Source of the DNA: an uncultured Bacteroidales bacterium | Lineage (GTDB): Bacteria > Bacteroidota > Bacteroidia > Bacteroidales > FEN-979 | Direction of reading: 5' to 3' | Length of the DNA stretch: 64,000 nt | Assembly: GCA_903887775.1 (NCBI GenBank) | Contig: CAISRB010000024.1 | Span: 186,001 to 250,000, forward strand | In this document: one piece after another, positions 56,759 to 64,000 of the stretch | Position numbering within the stretch: position 1 is the first letter of the stretch | How the letters are laid out: every line of letters starts with the position of its first letter | Position numbers and translations under genes: made by a program | The notes under the pieces: model-generated | What the model was told of the DNA's origin: nothing | The model's input: only the letters and a program-made list of their open reading frames with translations | Database searches by the model: none

Positions 56759-57634
56759 TTAAAAGATCGATAACATTCTTTTATACTTCGGGCAATAGAA
56801 GAGTGATAATATCACATAGGTCAATAAGAAATTAATCAGTGAAATGACCAGGGCTATCATGAACACTCCTGACAGTATTCCGGTATAGCGGCTGAAATGA
56901 AGTATGAAACCGGTAAGATCAAACCCAAGCAGAATAGTGATGGCATTGAAAACTAAAAACAGAATTGCGATGGGTATCAGTCCGGTCAACATGCTTTTTA
57001 TGTCGGGCGGACTTAATTGCATATGAGATGAAATACAAAAGGCCAGTACGAAAAATACCCAGAATGAAATTGATCCGAAATTATTGAGTGCAAACACTTC
57101 CCCGATCAGTACCAGTCCGAATGAGAGCGTGGAACCGAAATCCGCCATCATTTCAAAAAAACCTTTGTTTGAAAGATGTTCGTTTGAAATAGTTTCCCGT
57201 ATCTCATTAAAGTTTGGCAGCAATAAAAACATCAAAAGGCAGAGCAGTAAGGAACCAAAAATTACCGGGCCCGCACCTATGAATAAATTCCCAACCTTCT
57301 GGTAAAAATTGCCACTGTTATAACTATGGTTCACATAACCAAGCGAGCCATCCTGGCTGTTGGGCGTGAAGAACCTGATCTCGGTGATCCTGTGCCCGAA
57401 CAATAAACAGAAAAATGCATGACCCAGTTCATGAACGGGTGTACCTAACCATCCTGTAAGATAAATATCCAGCTTTGGATTGTTGGAATTGACAAATGCT
57501 TTCCTTGTCGAACGTGAAACGAAGTATAATATAATGCCAAAAAGGAACAGGAACCCGAAAATGGCCAGCATCTGGTAAACTGAGGCCAGCAGGACCTTCC
57601 CAAGATATTCTAAAATGATATTCACATATTCCAT
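56759..57634 (-). CDS. M50-like membrane metalloprotease (HELGH)
   Basis: A 291-residue integral membrane protein with about seven hydrophobic helices. GTPVHELGHAFFCLLFGH in an early helix has the zinc motif HExxH at about residues 68-72. A second metal ligand of the usual (N/L)DG type is not evident, so activity is uncertain; the M50-like family assignment rests on the HELGH motif and topology. It is inverted relative to the flanking suf genes and next to a mobile-element remnant, which suggests insertion into the locus. Confidence 0.75.
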   Translation of the reverse strand: MEYVNIILEYLGKVLLASVYQMLAIFGFLFLFGIILYFVSRSTRKAFVNSNNPKLDIYLTGWLGTPVHELGHAFFCLLFGHRITEIRFFTPNSQDGSLGYVNHSYNSGNFYQKVGNLFIGAGPVIFGSLLLCLLMFLLLPNFNEIRETISNEHLSNKGFFEMMADFGSTLSFGLVLIGEVFALNNFGSISFWVFFVLAFCISSHMQLSPPDIKSMLTGLIPIAILFLVFNAITILLGFDLTGFILHFSRYTGILSGVFMIALVISLINFLLTYVILSLFYCPKYKRMLSIF

Positions 57635-57692
57635 CCAACCACAAAGTTATGTCAATTCACGCACCGGTTCAAGCTGCCATCCCGCTTTTCCT

Positions 57693-57700
57693 TACCTTTG
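57693..57700 (+). promoter_or_regulatory. -7 element of sufT
   Basis: TACCTTTG, full match to TAnnTTTG, 20 bp before the ATG at 57720. Confidence 0.55.
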
Positions 57701-57719
57701 CCCTTAAATTTGCATTTTT

Positions 57720-58049
57720 ATGGAAACCCCGAATACCATACCATATAACCCCTTCGAACAATCCGTTATCGATGCCATGAAGCGGGTTTTTGATCCCGAA
57801 ATCCCGATTAATATTTACGACCTGGGCCTGATTTATAACCTGAAGATCGACGACCAGCACAATGTAGAGATCCTGATGACCCTTACAACCCCGAACTGCC
57901 CGATTGCTGAGGATATGCCGGGTATTGTGCAGGAGGAAGTGAGCCGGGTTGAAGGTGTCGGAAAAGTTAAAGTCGAGCTTACCTTTGAACCGCCATGGGA
58001 TATGGCGAACCTCAGCGAGGAGGCGAAAGTAGAACTTGGGTTGATCTAA
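57720..58049 (+). CDS. sufT: SufT / MIP18-family (DUF59) Fe-S maturation protein
   Basis: A 109-residue DUF59 protein. AMKRVFDPEIPINIYDLGLIY and MTLTTPNCPIAEDMP, with the conserved Cys, are the family core. SufT-type proteins help transfer or maturation of Fe-S clusters. Separated from sufE by the inverted protease gene but with its own promoter. Dxs and the downstream IspG/H steps of isoprenoid synthesis are near or depend on Fe-S, so the linkage is sensible. Confidence 0.9.
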   Translation: METPNTIPYNPFEQSVIDAMKRVFDPEIPINIYDLGLIYNLKIDDQHNVEILMTLTTPNCPIAEDMPGIVQEEVSRVEGVGKVKVELTFEPPWDMANLSEEAKVELGLI

Positions 58050-58050
58050 A

Positions 58051-58078
58051 CCGTGATCCGTGATGTGTGATAGGTGAT
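58051..58078 (+). repeat. heptamer array after sufT
   Basis: Units CCGTGAT, CCGTGAT, GTGTGAT and AGGTGAT directly after the sufT stop. Confidence 0.75.
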
Positions 58079-58118
58079 GGGTCGCAGCAGTTTCGTAGCC
58101 GAAGGAAGTACCCATCAC
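58074..58118 (+). terminator. 9-bp perfect stem between sufT and dxs
   Basis: GTGATGGGT (58074-58082) pairs perfectly with ACCCATCAC (58110-58118) around a 27-nt loop that itself holds a small dyad (CGTAGCCGAAG). A T-run begins about 12 bp later. Terminator or 5' leader structure; the left arm is part of the heptamer array. Confidence 0.45.
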
Positions 58119-58138
58119 GCATAGTAGCACTTTTTTCT

Positions 58139-58146
58139 TACCTTTG
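58139..58146 (+). promoter_or_regulatory. -7 element of dxs
   Basis: TACCTTTG, full match to TAnnTTTG, 20 bp before the ATG at 58167. Confidence 0.55.
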
Positions 58147-58166
58147 CACCCCGAATTGAATATGCC

Positions 58167-60065
58167 ATGACTCCCGCTGTCGGTCCCTTACTCGCGAACA
58201 TCAGCAACCCTGAAGACCTGAGAAAACTCAGGGTAGATCAGCTTCCCCAGCTATGCGCTGAGATCAGGCAATTCATCATAGATGTTATTTCAGCTAACCC
58301 CGGGCATCTCGGGGCCAGCCTTGGAGCTGTTGAACTCTCAGTAGCCGTTCATTATGTATTCGACACACCCAATGACAAGGTGATCTGGGATGTGGGGCAC
58401 CAGGCTTATGCACATAAGATCCTGACCGGGCGAAAGGAATCCTTTCATACGCTTCGCAGTTTCAATGGGATCAGCGGGTTCCCGAAGATGTCGGAGAGCA
58501 AATACGATGCTTTTGGAACGGGCCATTCCTCAACCAGTATTTCTGCTGCGCTTGGAATGGGTGTGGCTTCGAAGCTTAGTGGAGAGACCAGCCGCCACCA
58601 TGTTGCCATCATCGGTGACGGGGCAATGACGGGAGGTATGGCCATGGAGGCCCTTAACAATGCCGGCGTGTCCAATGCAAACCTGCTCGTGATCCTCAAC
58701 GACAACCAGATTGCCATTGATAAAAATGTGGGGGCCATTAAGGATTACCTCGCGGATATCGTGACGTCCAGGACCTATAATAAGTTCCGCGACAAGGTTT
58801 GGCTGCTGATGGGCGGTGGAACCCGTTACGGGAAGAATTCCAGGGCCATTGTAAAGCAGCTGGGCAATGCCCTGAAAGGTACCCTCCTGAAACCCAGTAA
58901 CCTGTTTGAAGCCTTTAACTTCAGGTATTTCGGCCTGGTTGATGGTAACGATATCGTTCGAATGGTTAATGTGCTCCGCGACATTAAAGATATCAAAGGC
59001 CCTAAAATCCTGCACATACATACCATAAAGGGAAAAGGGTTTGAAAAAGCCGAGCAGGACCAGACCGTTTTCCATGCCCCTGGCGTTTTTGACAAGGAAA
59101 CGGGTAAGATCAAAGATGATAAATGCCATGGCCAGGCTCCTAAATACCAGACAGTTTTCGGACATACCATTATCGAGCTGGCTGAGCAGAATCCTAAAAT
59201 TGTAGGGATCACCCCGGCCATGGCGACGGGTTGTTCCCTGAATATGATGATGAATAAAATGCCCGAAAGGACATTTGATGTGGGAATTGCAGAGCAGCAT
59301 GCCGTGACATTCAGCGCCGGACTTGCATCCTCGGGAATGATCCCCTTCTGCAATATCTATTCAACCTTCCTCCAGAGGGCATATGACCAGATCATCCATG
59401 ACGTGGCCTTGCAAAACCTCCAGGTGGTTTTATGCCTCGACCGTGGCGGGCTGGTTGGCGAAGATGGTGCCACTCACCATGGGGTATACGACCTGGCGTA
59501 CCTCCGCTGCATCCCCAACATGACAATTGCAGCCCCTATGAATGAAGAAGAGCTCAGGAACCTGATGTTTACAGCCCAGCTTCCGGGGAAAGGCCCGTTT
59601 GCCATCAGGTATCCAAAGGGCAGGGGAGTGATCGCTGAATGGAAAACGCCTTTGAAAGAAATGACCGTTGGTAAAGGCGTAAAAATAAAAAACGGCAAAG
59701 ATATTGCTATCCTGAGTACTGGGCATCCGGGCAATTTTGTAATGAAAGCGTGTGCGGAACTTGAAAAAGGAGGGATTCAGCCTGCCCACTTCCACCTGCC
59801 ATATGTTAAACCCCTCGACGAGGAATTACTGCATGAGATTTTCAGCAGCTTTAAACGCATAGTGACCGTTGAGGACGGAACTGTCTCAGGCGGATTCGGA
59901 AGCGCGATCCTTGAATTCATGAGCGACCATGGCTATGAGGCTAAAATAAAACGGCTCGGGGTTCCCGATAAGTTTATTGAGCAGGGAAAGAACGAAGAAC
60001 TTCACCACGAATGCGGGTTTGATGCGGAAGGGATTGTAAAAGCAGTGTTTAACCTTAGTTCGTAG
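58167..60065 (+). CDS. dxs: 1-deoxy-D-xylulose-5-phosphate synthase
   Basis: A 632-residue thiamine-diphosphate enzyme. N-terminal domain: PGHLGASLGAVELSVAVHYVF, VGHQAYAHKILTGR and the ThDP/Mg motif GDGAMTGGMAMEALNNAG. Pyrimidine-binding domain: DVGIAEQHAVTFSAGLA and DRGGLVGEDGATHHG. A C-terminal transketolase-like domain follows. It makes DXP from pyruvate and glyceraldehyde-3-phosphate, the first step of the MEP isoprenoid pathway. A tiny ATG CCA TGA at 58162 overlaps the start. The TAG stop is at the edge of a REP-like repeat. Confidence 0.97.
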   Translation: MTPAVGPLLANISNPEDLRKLRVDQLPQLCAEIRQFIIDVISANPGHLGASLGAVELSVAVHYVFDTPNDKVIWDVGHQAYAHKILTGRKESFHTLRSFNGISGFPKMSESKYDAFGTGHSSTSISAALGMGVASKLSGETSRHHVAIIGDGAMTGGMAMEALNNAGVSNANLLVILNDNQIAIDKNVGAIKDYLADIVTSRTYNKFRDKVWLLMGGGTRYGKNSRAIVKQLGNALKGTLLKPSNLFEAFNFRYFGLVDGNDIVRMVNVLRDIKDIKGPKILHIHTIKGKGFEKAEQDQTVFHAPGVFDKETGKIKDDKCHGQAPKYQTVFGHTIIELAEQNPKIVGITPAMATGCSLNMMMNKMPERTFDVGIAEQHAVTFSAGLASSGMIPFCNIYSTFLQRAYDQIIHDVALQNLQVVLCLDRGGLVGEDGATHHGVYDLAYLRCIPNMTIAAPMNEEELRNLMFTAQLPGKGPFAIRYPKGRGVIAEWKTPLKEMTVGKGVKIKNGKDIAILSTGHPGNFVMKACAELEKGGIQPAHFHLPYVKPLDEELLHEIFSSFKRIVTVEDGTVSGGFGSAILEFMSDHGYEAKIKRLGVPDKFIEQGKNEELHHECGFDAEGIVKAVFNLSS

Positions 60066-60135
60066 CGAAGAATTTTGTAAAAGCGTCAACAGGTGTACGC
60101 AGTGAACCTCAGCCGCGTCGAAAAGATCCAGGCGG
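60064..60135 (+). repeat. REP-like repeat after dxs
   Basis: Begins AGCGAAGAATTTT inside the dxs stop codon and continues AGCGTCAACAGGTG. The first 33 bases align, with roughly one mismatch in three, to the element at 56066 (AGCGAAGCATTTT ... GCAGCAGGTG). Both lie after stop codons. The homology is modest. Confidence 0.4.
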
Positions 60136-60139
60136 AATC

Positions 60140-60547
60140 TTACTTTTGATTCTCCAGCATCTTAAGCAAATCAGTAGCTTTTTTCCGGGTATGATGACTT
60201 AATATGAACAGTGCGCCTACGAGGATAAACGGGAAGGTAATCGTGAGAATGATGAAAAAACTCATCCAGATCGAATGGTTCATCGTGTAATTACCCCAAA
60301 AAACATATGGAGAGAATGCAAGGCCAAGAGACAGGAAAATAATACCCCCGATTTTTTCCCATTTCCAGGCGATGATAAGTATGACGATTAGAACGAAAGA
60401 GGGAATCATATGCATGATCCAGTCTAGAATCTGTGTTTTTAATGCCAAACCGGCCTGGAAAGCATCCAGTGAAAACATACTCACAAAAAGGATCCCAAGG
60501 ATCGCCAGGACCCTGGGAGCCCAGTAAAGAAGCAATACTGATCTCAT
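60140..60547 (-). CDS. small four-helix membrane protein, function unknown
   Basis: A 135-residue protein with hydrophobic helices at about 10-28, 40-60, 63-82 and 92-118, a basic C-terminal tail (HHTRKKATDLLKMLENQK) and no recognised motif. It resembles conserved hypothetical membrane proteins of Bacteroidota. It follows the NAD(P)-binding protein gene by 34 bp on the same strand and is probably co-transcribed. Confidence 0.6.
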   Translation of the reverse strand: MRSVLLLYWAPRVLAILGILFVSMFSLDAFQAGLALKTQILDWIMHMIPSFVLIVILIIAWKWEKIGGIIFLSLGLAFSPYVFWGNYTMNHSIWMSFFIILTITFPFILVGALFILSHHTRKKATDLLKMLENQK

Positions 60548-60581
60548 AATGATTTGGTTAAATTGAAATTAATGTAATAGT

Positions 60582-61199
60582 TTAAGTGCTTGATATTGCA
60601 GGCATTTTGAAATCGTATCTGGTATCGGTCATTAGTTTGAGCATGAAATCGGCAACATCGGCCCGGGGGATGGATTTTGAAGTTGGCTTGCCCTCATTGA
60701 TCCTGTACCTGCCGGTTTTCGGAGAGTCTGTAAGCCCGACCGGCCTGATGATCACCCAATCGGCACGGCTTTGTTTTATAACCTCTATCTGCCGTTTTTT
60801 ATCTTCGAAAATATGTTTCAAAAAAAGCGGCATGATGATCTTCCCGAACCAGAACCCCCCGTCACTGCCCTCTACGCCGGCCGAAGACATGCAGATGAAT
60901 CGTTTCACACTGCATTCCTCCATGGCCTGAAGTATAAGCCCTGTGGCACCCGATAACACGGTGGAAGGCTTGTTGCCGGTTATCCCCAGGGTGCATAATA
61001 CAGCTTCCTGGCCTTTTACAACCTCTTTGATCTTTTCATAATCTACGAGTTCCCCCTGGATGATACGGATATTTTTATGGGTGATTGAAATTTTATGTGG
61101 ACTGCGGGTGTAAGCCGTTACTTCATGACCCTGGTTCAGGGCCTGGAATACCAGCATAAGTCCTGTTTTCCCGCTTGCGCCAAAAACTGCTAGTTTCAT
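60582..61199 (-). CDS. NAD(P)-binding atypical SDR (NmrA-like)
   Basis: A 205-residue Rossmann protein. The GASGKTG nucleotide motif at residues 8-14, VLCTLGITG, a strand ending CMSSAGVEG and WVIIRPVGLTDSP mark the atypical/extended SDR group with NmrA or BLVRB-like members. The catalytic YxxxK of classical SDRs is lacking. It may reduce flavin or quinones or act as a redox sensor; substrate not predictable. Confidence 0.82.
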   Translation of the reverse strand: MKLAVFGASGKTGLMLVFQALNQGHEVTAYTRSPHKISITHKNIRIIQGELVDYEKIKEVVKGQEAVLCTLGITGNKPSTVLSGATGLILQAMEECSVKRFICMSSAGVEGSDGGFWFGKIIMPLFLKHIFEDKKRQIEVIKQSRADWVIIRPVGLTDSPKTGRYRINEGKPTSKSIPRADVADFMLKLMTDTRYDFKMPAISST

Positions 61200-61217
61200 C
61201 GTTCTTATCTTCTAATA

Positions 61218-61225
61218 CAAAGGTA
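61218..61225 (-). promoter_or_regulatory. -7 element of the NAD(P)-binding protein gene
   Basis: Minus-strand TACCTTTG, full match to TAnnTTTG, 18 bp before the ATG at 61199. Confidence 0.5.
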
Positions 61226-61309
61226 CGAAAAATTGACGGCAGGTTTAAAGAAACTCCAACCGCAGTATGAACACATTGAAAATCTTTCTATTTTTATCCA
61301 AAAAATAGT

Positions 61310-63127
61310 TTGTCTTTTTCCGACCTTTTCAGAAAGAAACCTATTGGGCTGATCCTCAACGATGCCGCCGGTTATGAGCGGGATTCGGGAGGTCTCAGGC
61401 GCAGCCTCACGGTATTTGACCTCACTGCCCTGGGCATTGCAGCTATAGTTGGTTCCGGTATTTTCGCAACCATTGGCGGCGCAGCGGCTTCGGGCGGACC
61501 AGCGGTTGCCTTGTTGTTTATTTTCACTGCCGTAGCCTGTAGTTTTTCTGCTTTATGCTATGCCGAATTTGCCTCGGTCATCCCCCTGAGCGGAAGCGCA
61601 TACACCTATGCCTACGCCAGCTTTGGCGAGCTCTTCGCCTGGATCATAGGCTGGGACCTTATTGTTGAATATGCGATAGGCAATATCGCTGTAGCTATTT
61701 CATGGTCTGATTATTTTTGCGGGCTGATGAGCGGAATGGGTCTTCATATCCCTGAATATATATCAACCGATTATGTTACAGCTCTCAGGGGTTATTATGA
61801 CGGTGCTGCAGCCATCGCTCATGGCAGCAGCCTGGACCAGCTTGCACCTGCAATACAGAAATCTTACCTGGCCTGGGTAAATGCGCCGGTACTCGGTGGA
61901 TTGCACCTGGTCGCCAACATCCCGGCATTTGCTATTGTAGCGCTAATTTCAGTCCTGGTCTATGTCGGAATATACGAAACAAAGGTTGCCGGAAATTCCA
62001 TGGTGATCCTCAAAGTCGTGGTTTTGCTCCTGGTCATTGGAGTCGGTTCATTCTATATCAAACCCGGTAACTGGTCGCCTTTTGCACCCCACGGCCTCAC
62101 CGGCGTGCTCAAAGGTGTATCAGGGGTTTTCTTTGCCTATATCGGTTTTGACGCCATTTCGACAACTGCCGAAGAATGTAAAAACACCAGGCGGGACCTG
62201 CCGAGGGCGATAATTTATTCGCTTATAATTACTACCATTTTATACGTATCGATCAGCCTGGTGCTTACCGGCATGGTGAACTATTCGGAACTGGGAGTTG
62301 GCGATCCCCTGGCCTATGTTTTCGAACGCATCCATATGGGTAAATTTGCCGGGTTTATCTCCCTCGCTGCAATCATTGCCATGGCCAGCGTGATCCTGGT
62401 CTTCCAGGTAGGCCAGCCGCGTATCTGGATGAGCATGAGCCGCGACGGACTGCTGCCGAAAGCTTTCTCAAGGATACATCCGAAATTTCGCACCCCCGCT
62501 TTTGCAACCGTAGTGGCAGGACTCCTTGCCTCCATCCCCTCCCTGTTCATGAATTTCACCGAGATCACTGATCTGACAAGCATCGGCACCCTGTTTGCTT
62601 TTGTTCTCGTGAGCGGGGGAGTATTGATACTTAACCCCAGGGGAAGGAGAGACAGGGAAGCCAGCTTCGCTCGTGAAATTCGCCACTCTCGTGATGAAAA
62701 GGACGCATCCCGAATCCCGCATCAGGGATCCGAAATAACCACAAAAGGCTTCCATGTCCCTTACATCAACTCCCGTTATGCTCTCCCGCTTGTCTGGGCC
62801 GGGGTTGCGGTGGTCCTGTACTTCTGGAACCCTCCTGAACTTAAGGAAATGCAAAGGCTTTTTAACTTTACCTTCGACCGGGATGACCTGCCCCTCTTCT
62901 TGTTCATTATCGCTGCAGTAATCCTTACACTTATGGGAATTGTACAAAAACTTTCCCTGATCCCCATTCTCGGGCTGCTTTCAAGCCTCTTCCTCATGGT
63001 CCACCTTGGCTTCACCAACTGGATGAGGTTTGTTGTCTGGCTGCTCCTTGGCATGATAATCTACATCCTGTATTCAAGGAAACACAGTCATCTCCGTCAC
63101 CCGGAGTCCGTGAGCCATGAGCCATGA
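61310..63127 (+). CDS. APC-superfamily amino-acid permease (cationic amino-acid type)
   Basis: A 605-residue transporter with about 13-14 helices. The first helix unwinds at IVGSGIFATIGG, the APC substrate-binding motif, and the family blocks CYAEFASVIPLSGSAYTYAY and FFAYIGFDAISTTAEE follow. No ATG exists; TTG 61310 starts. Between helices near residues 445-485 a charged stretch (REIRHSRDEKDASRIPHQ) is encoded partly by 7-bp repeats and looks like an insertion relative to usual CAT-type permeases. The last residues SVSHEP and the TGA stop lie in another heptamer array. Confidence 0.88.
   Translation: MSFSDLFRKKPIGLILNDAAGYERDSGGLRRSLTVFDLTALGIAAIVGSGIFATIGGAAASGGPAVALLFIFTAVACSFSALCYAEFASVIPLSGSAYTYAYASFGELFAWIIGWDLIVEYAIGNIAVAISWSDYFCGLMSGMGLHIPEYISTDYVTALRGYYDGAAAIAHGSSLDQLAPAIQKSYLAWVNAPVLGGLHLVANIPAFAIVALISVLVYVGIYETKVAGNSMVILKVVVLLLVIGVGSFYIKPGNWSPFAPHGLTGVLKGVSGVFFAYIGFDAISTTAEECKNTRRDLPRAIIYSLIITTILYVSISLVLTGMVNYSELGVGDPLAYVFERIHMGKFAGFISLAAIIAMASVILVFQVGQPRIWMSMSRDGLLPKAFSRIHPKFRTPAFATVVAGLLASIPSLFMNFTEITDLTSIGTLFAFVLVSGGVLILNPRGRRDREASFAREIRHSRDEKDASRIPHQGSEITTKGFHVPYINSRYALPLVWAGVAVVLYFWNPPELKEMQRLFNFTFDRDDLPLFLFIIAAVILTLMGIVQKLSLIPILGLLSSLFLMVHLGFTNWMRFVVWLLLGMIIYILYSRKHSHLRHPESVSHEP
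62705..62732 (+). repeat. heptamer tract within the permease gene
   Basis: Units GCATCCC, GAATCCC, GCATCAG and GGATCCG inside a cytoplasmic-loop coding region, matching the GCATCCN unit of the UvrA-like gene. The bases before it (62670-62704) may be older, drifted units. Confidence 0.65.
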
Positions 63128-63173
63128 GGCATGAGCCACGAACCATGAACTATGAACCAAAAATCGTAAATCA
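63104..63173 (+). repeat. ten-unit heptamer array containing the permease stop
   Basis: GAGTCCG, TGAGCCA, TGAGCCA, TGAGGCA, TGAGCCA, CGAACCA, TGAACTA, TGAACCA, AAAATCG and TAAATCA. The permease TGA (63125-63127) is the first three bases of the fourth unit. The array fills the gap to the TSUP gene. Confidence 0.9.
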
Positions 63174-63182
63174 CTCAATCCC

Positions 63183-63965
63183 ATGTCGGTTACCGAAATC
63201 ATCGTCATCATCATATCCGGAATCTTTGTCGGCTTCATCAATACATTATCGGGCGGAGGATCGGTGATCAGCCTTTCCCTCCTCGTTATACTCGGGCTGC
63301 CTGCCGGCATTGCCAACGGAACTAACCGCATCAGCATTTTCTTCCAAACGCTTTCCTCGGTGGGAAGCTTTACCAGACAAAAGATGTTTACCGACCTGAG
63401 ACCCGTCTGGCTTGGCATCCCGGCAACTATAGGATCGGTTTTTGGCGCCTTTTTGGCTGTTGACATGAACGGGAAAGTCATAGAGATAGCTATGATTGTT
63501 GCCATGATACTGATGGCTTTTTTCCTGTTCTACAAGCCCGACCGCTGGCTTAAGGAAAATCCTGCACTTCTGCAAAAGAAACTCCGGTGGTGGCAGTTTG
63601 CGATCTTCTTTGCGGTGGGGTTTTATGGAGGTTTCATCCAGGTTGGTGTCGGGTATTTTCTGCTGATGGCGCTTGTTGTCGGAACCGGCTACGACCTGGT
63701 GAAAGCAAATGCCGTGAAAAACCTTATAGTTTTCTTCTATGCCATTTTTGCCCTGGCTGTTTTTGTGATCAACGGCCAGGTGCATTACATGTACGGACTT
63801 TTACTGAGCGCAGGAAGTGTGATCGGAGCTCTTATTGCCTCTTATTTTGCCGTGAAAAAAGGAGCCGGATTCATCCGGGCGGTCATCATTTTGTCTATTG
63901 TCCTGACTGTTTTGCAGATCAGCGGCCTCATCAACTTTACACATCTTCTGAAAAGTATTTTATAA
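63183..63965 (+). CDS. TSUP-family (TauE/SafE) membrane transporter
   Basis: A 260-residue protein with about eight helices. The N-terminal FINTLSGGGSVISLSLLVILGLPAGIANGTNRI and the repeated-half motif VGFYGGFIQVGVGYFLLMAL are the TauE/SafE hallmarks. Members move sulfonates, sulfite or other organic anions; the substrate here is not predictable. It starts 9 bp after a heptamer array. Confidence 0.9.
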   Translation: MSVTEIIVIIISGIFVGFINTLSGGGSVISLSLLVILGLPAGIANGTNRISIFFQTLSSVGSFTRQKMFTDLRPVWLGIPATIGSVFGAFLAVDMNGKVIEIAMIVAMILMAFFLFYKPDRWLKENPALLQKKLRWWQFAIFFAVGFYGGFIQVGVGYFLLMALVVGTGYDLVKANAVKNLIVFFYAIFALAVFVINGQVHYMYGLLLSAGSVIGALIASYFAVKKGAGFIRAVIILSIVLTVLQISGLINFTHLLKSIL

Positions 63966-63977
63966 AACCAGGGACCT

Positions 63978-64000
63978 ATGAGAAAGACAGGAATCTTGTT
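63978..64000 (+). CDS. start of a further gene, cut by the window edge
   Basis: ATG at 63978 with the reading MRKTGIL, 12 bp after the TSUP stop and preceded by a purine-rich GGGA. Basic then hydrophobic residues would fit an export signal, but only seven codons are visible. Confidence 0.4.

Overview
The window reads as a chromosomal segment of a member of the Bacteroidota, probably Bacteroidales-like; the genus is not identifiable from this segment alone. The evidence is a full-length SprA (type IX secretion translocon) in the order ruvA-sprA-gcvH, repeated matches to the Bacteroidota -7 promoter element TAnnTTTG, DUF1573 and DUF4369/TlpA-type proteins, an RprX/RprY-like two-component pair, and a sufBCDSE cluster followed by sufT and dxs. 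Coding density is high. I saw no rRNA, tRNA, CRISPR array, intact insertion sequence or prophage. No gap between genes exceeds about 300 bases.

Layout. 1-6.3 kb: a diheme cytochrome c diverging from a giant four-cassette UvrA-like ATPase. 6.3-10.4 kb: a small membrane protein and an OmpR-type regulator/histidine kinase pair, diverging from a DUF1573 protein, an ECF sigma factor and a small membrane protein; between them lies a helically phased operator array. 10.4-18.7 kb: M28 peptidase with a DUF2007-like partner, alkaline phosphatase, 5'-nucleotidase and acyl-CoA synthetase. 18.7-25.1 kb: glycosyltransferase, Nramp metal transporter, PHP-domain protein, GT39-type transferase, patatin. 25.1-30.4 kb: fumarase, ArsC-like protein, prfB with a programmed frameshift, recX, a second diheme cytochrome paralogous to the first, a sirtuin. 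30.5-37 kb: GH38 alpha-mannosidase and two TlpA-like thioredoxin proteins. 37-45.4 kb: ruvA, sprA, gcvH. 45.4-50.7 kb: uvrC, DUF1648 protein, Rieske protein, thiL, MFS transporter. 50.8-60.1 kb: sufB, sufC, sufD, sufS, sufE, an inverted HELGH metalloprotease, sufT and dxs. 60.1-64 kb: membrane protein, NAD(P)-binding protein, amino-acid permease, TSUP transporter and the first codons of another gene.

The most unusual signal is a dispersed family of degenerate 7-bp tandem repeats. About fourteen arrays sit directly after stop codons, between genes, and in places inside genes. Three genes take their stop codon from an array (the UvrA-like gene, the sirtuin and the permease). One array supplies the sufD start codon. 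Others encode the linker between the two halves of the UvrA-like protein, a 7-residue-periodic insertion in its fourth ATPase cassette, and a loop insertion in the permease. The largest, 15 uniform units, lies between sufB and sufC and faces an inverted copy that could fold in the mRNA.

A second regulatory signal is six TTTACA-like hexamers spaced 11, 10, 11, 10 and 11 bp upstream of the two-component operon. They lie on one face of the helix, as expected for cooperative binding by an OmpR-family dimer array.
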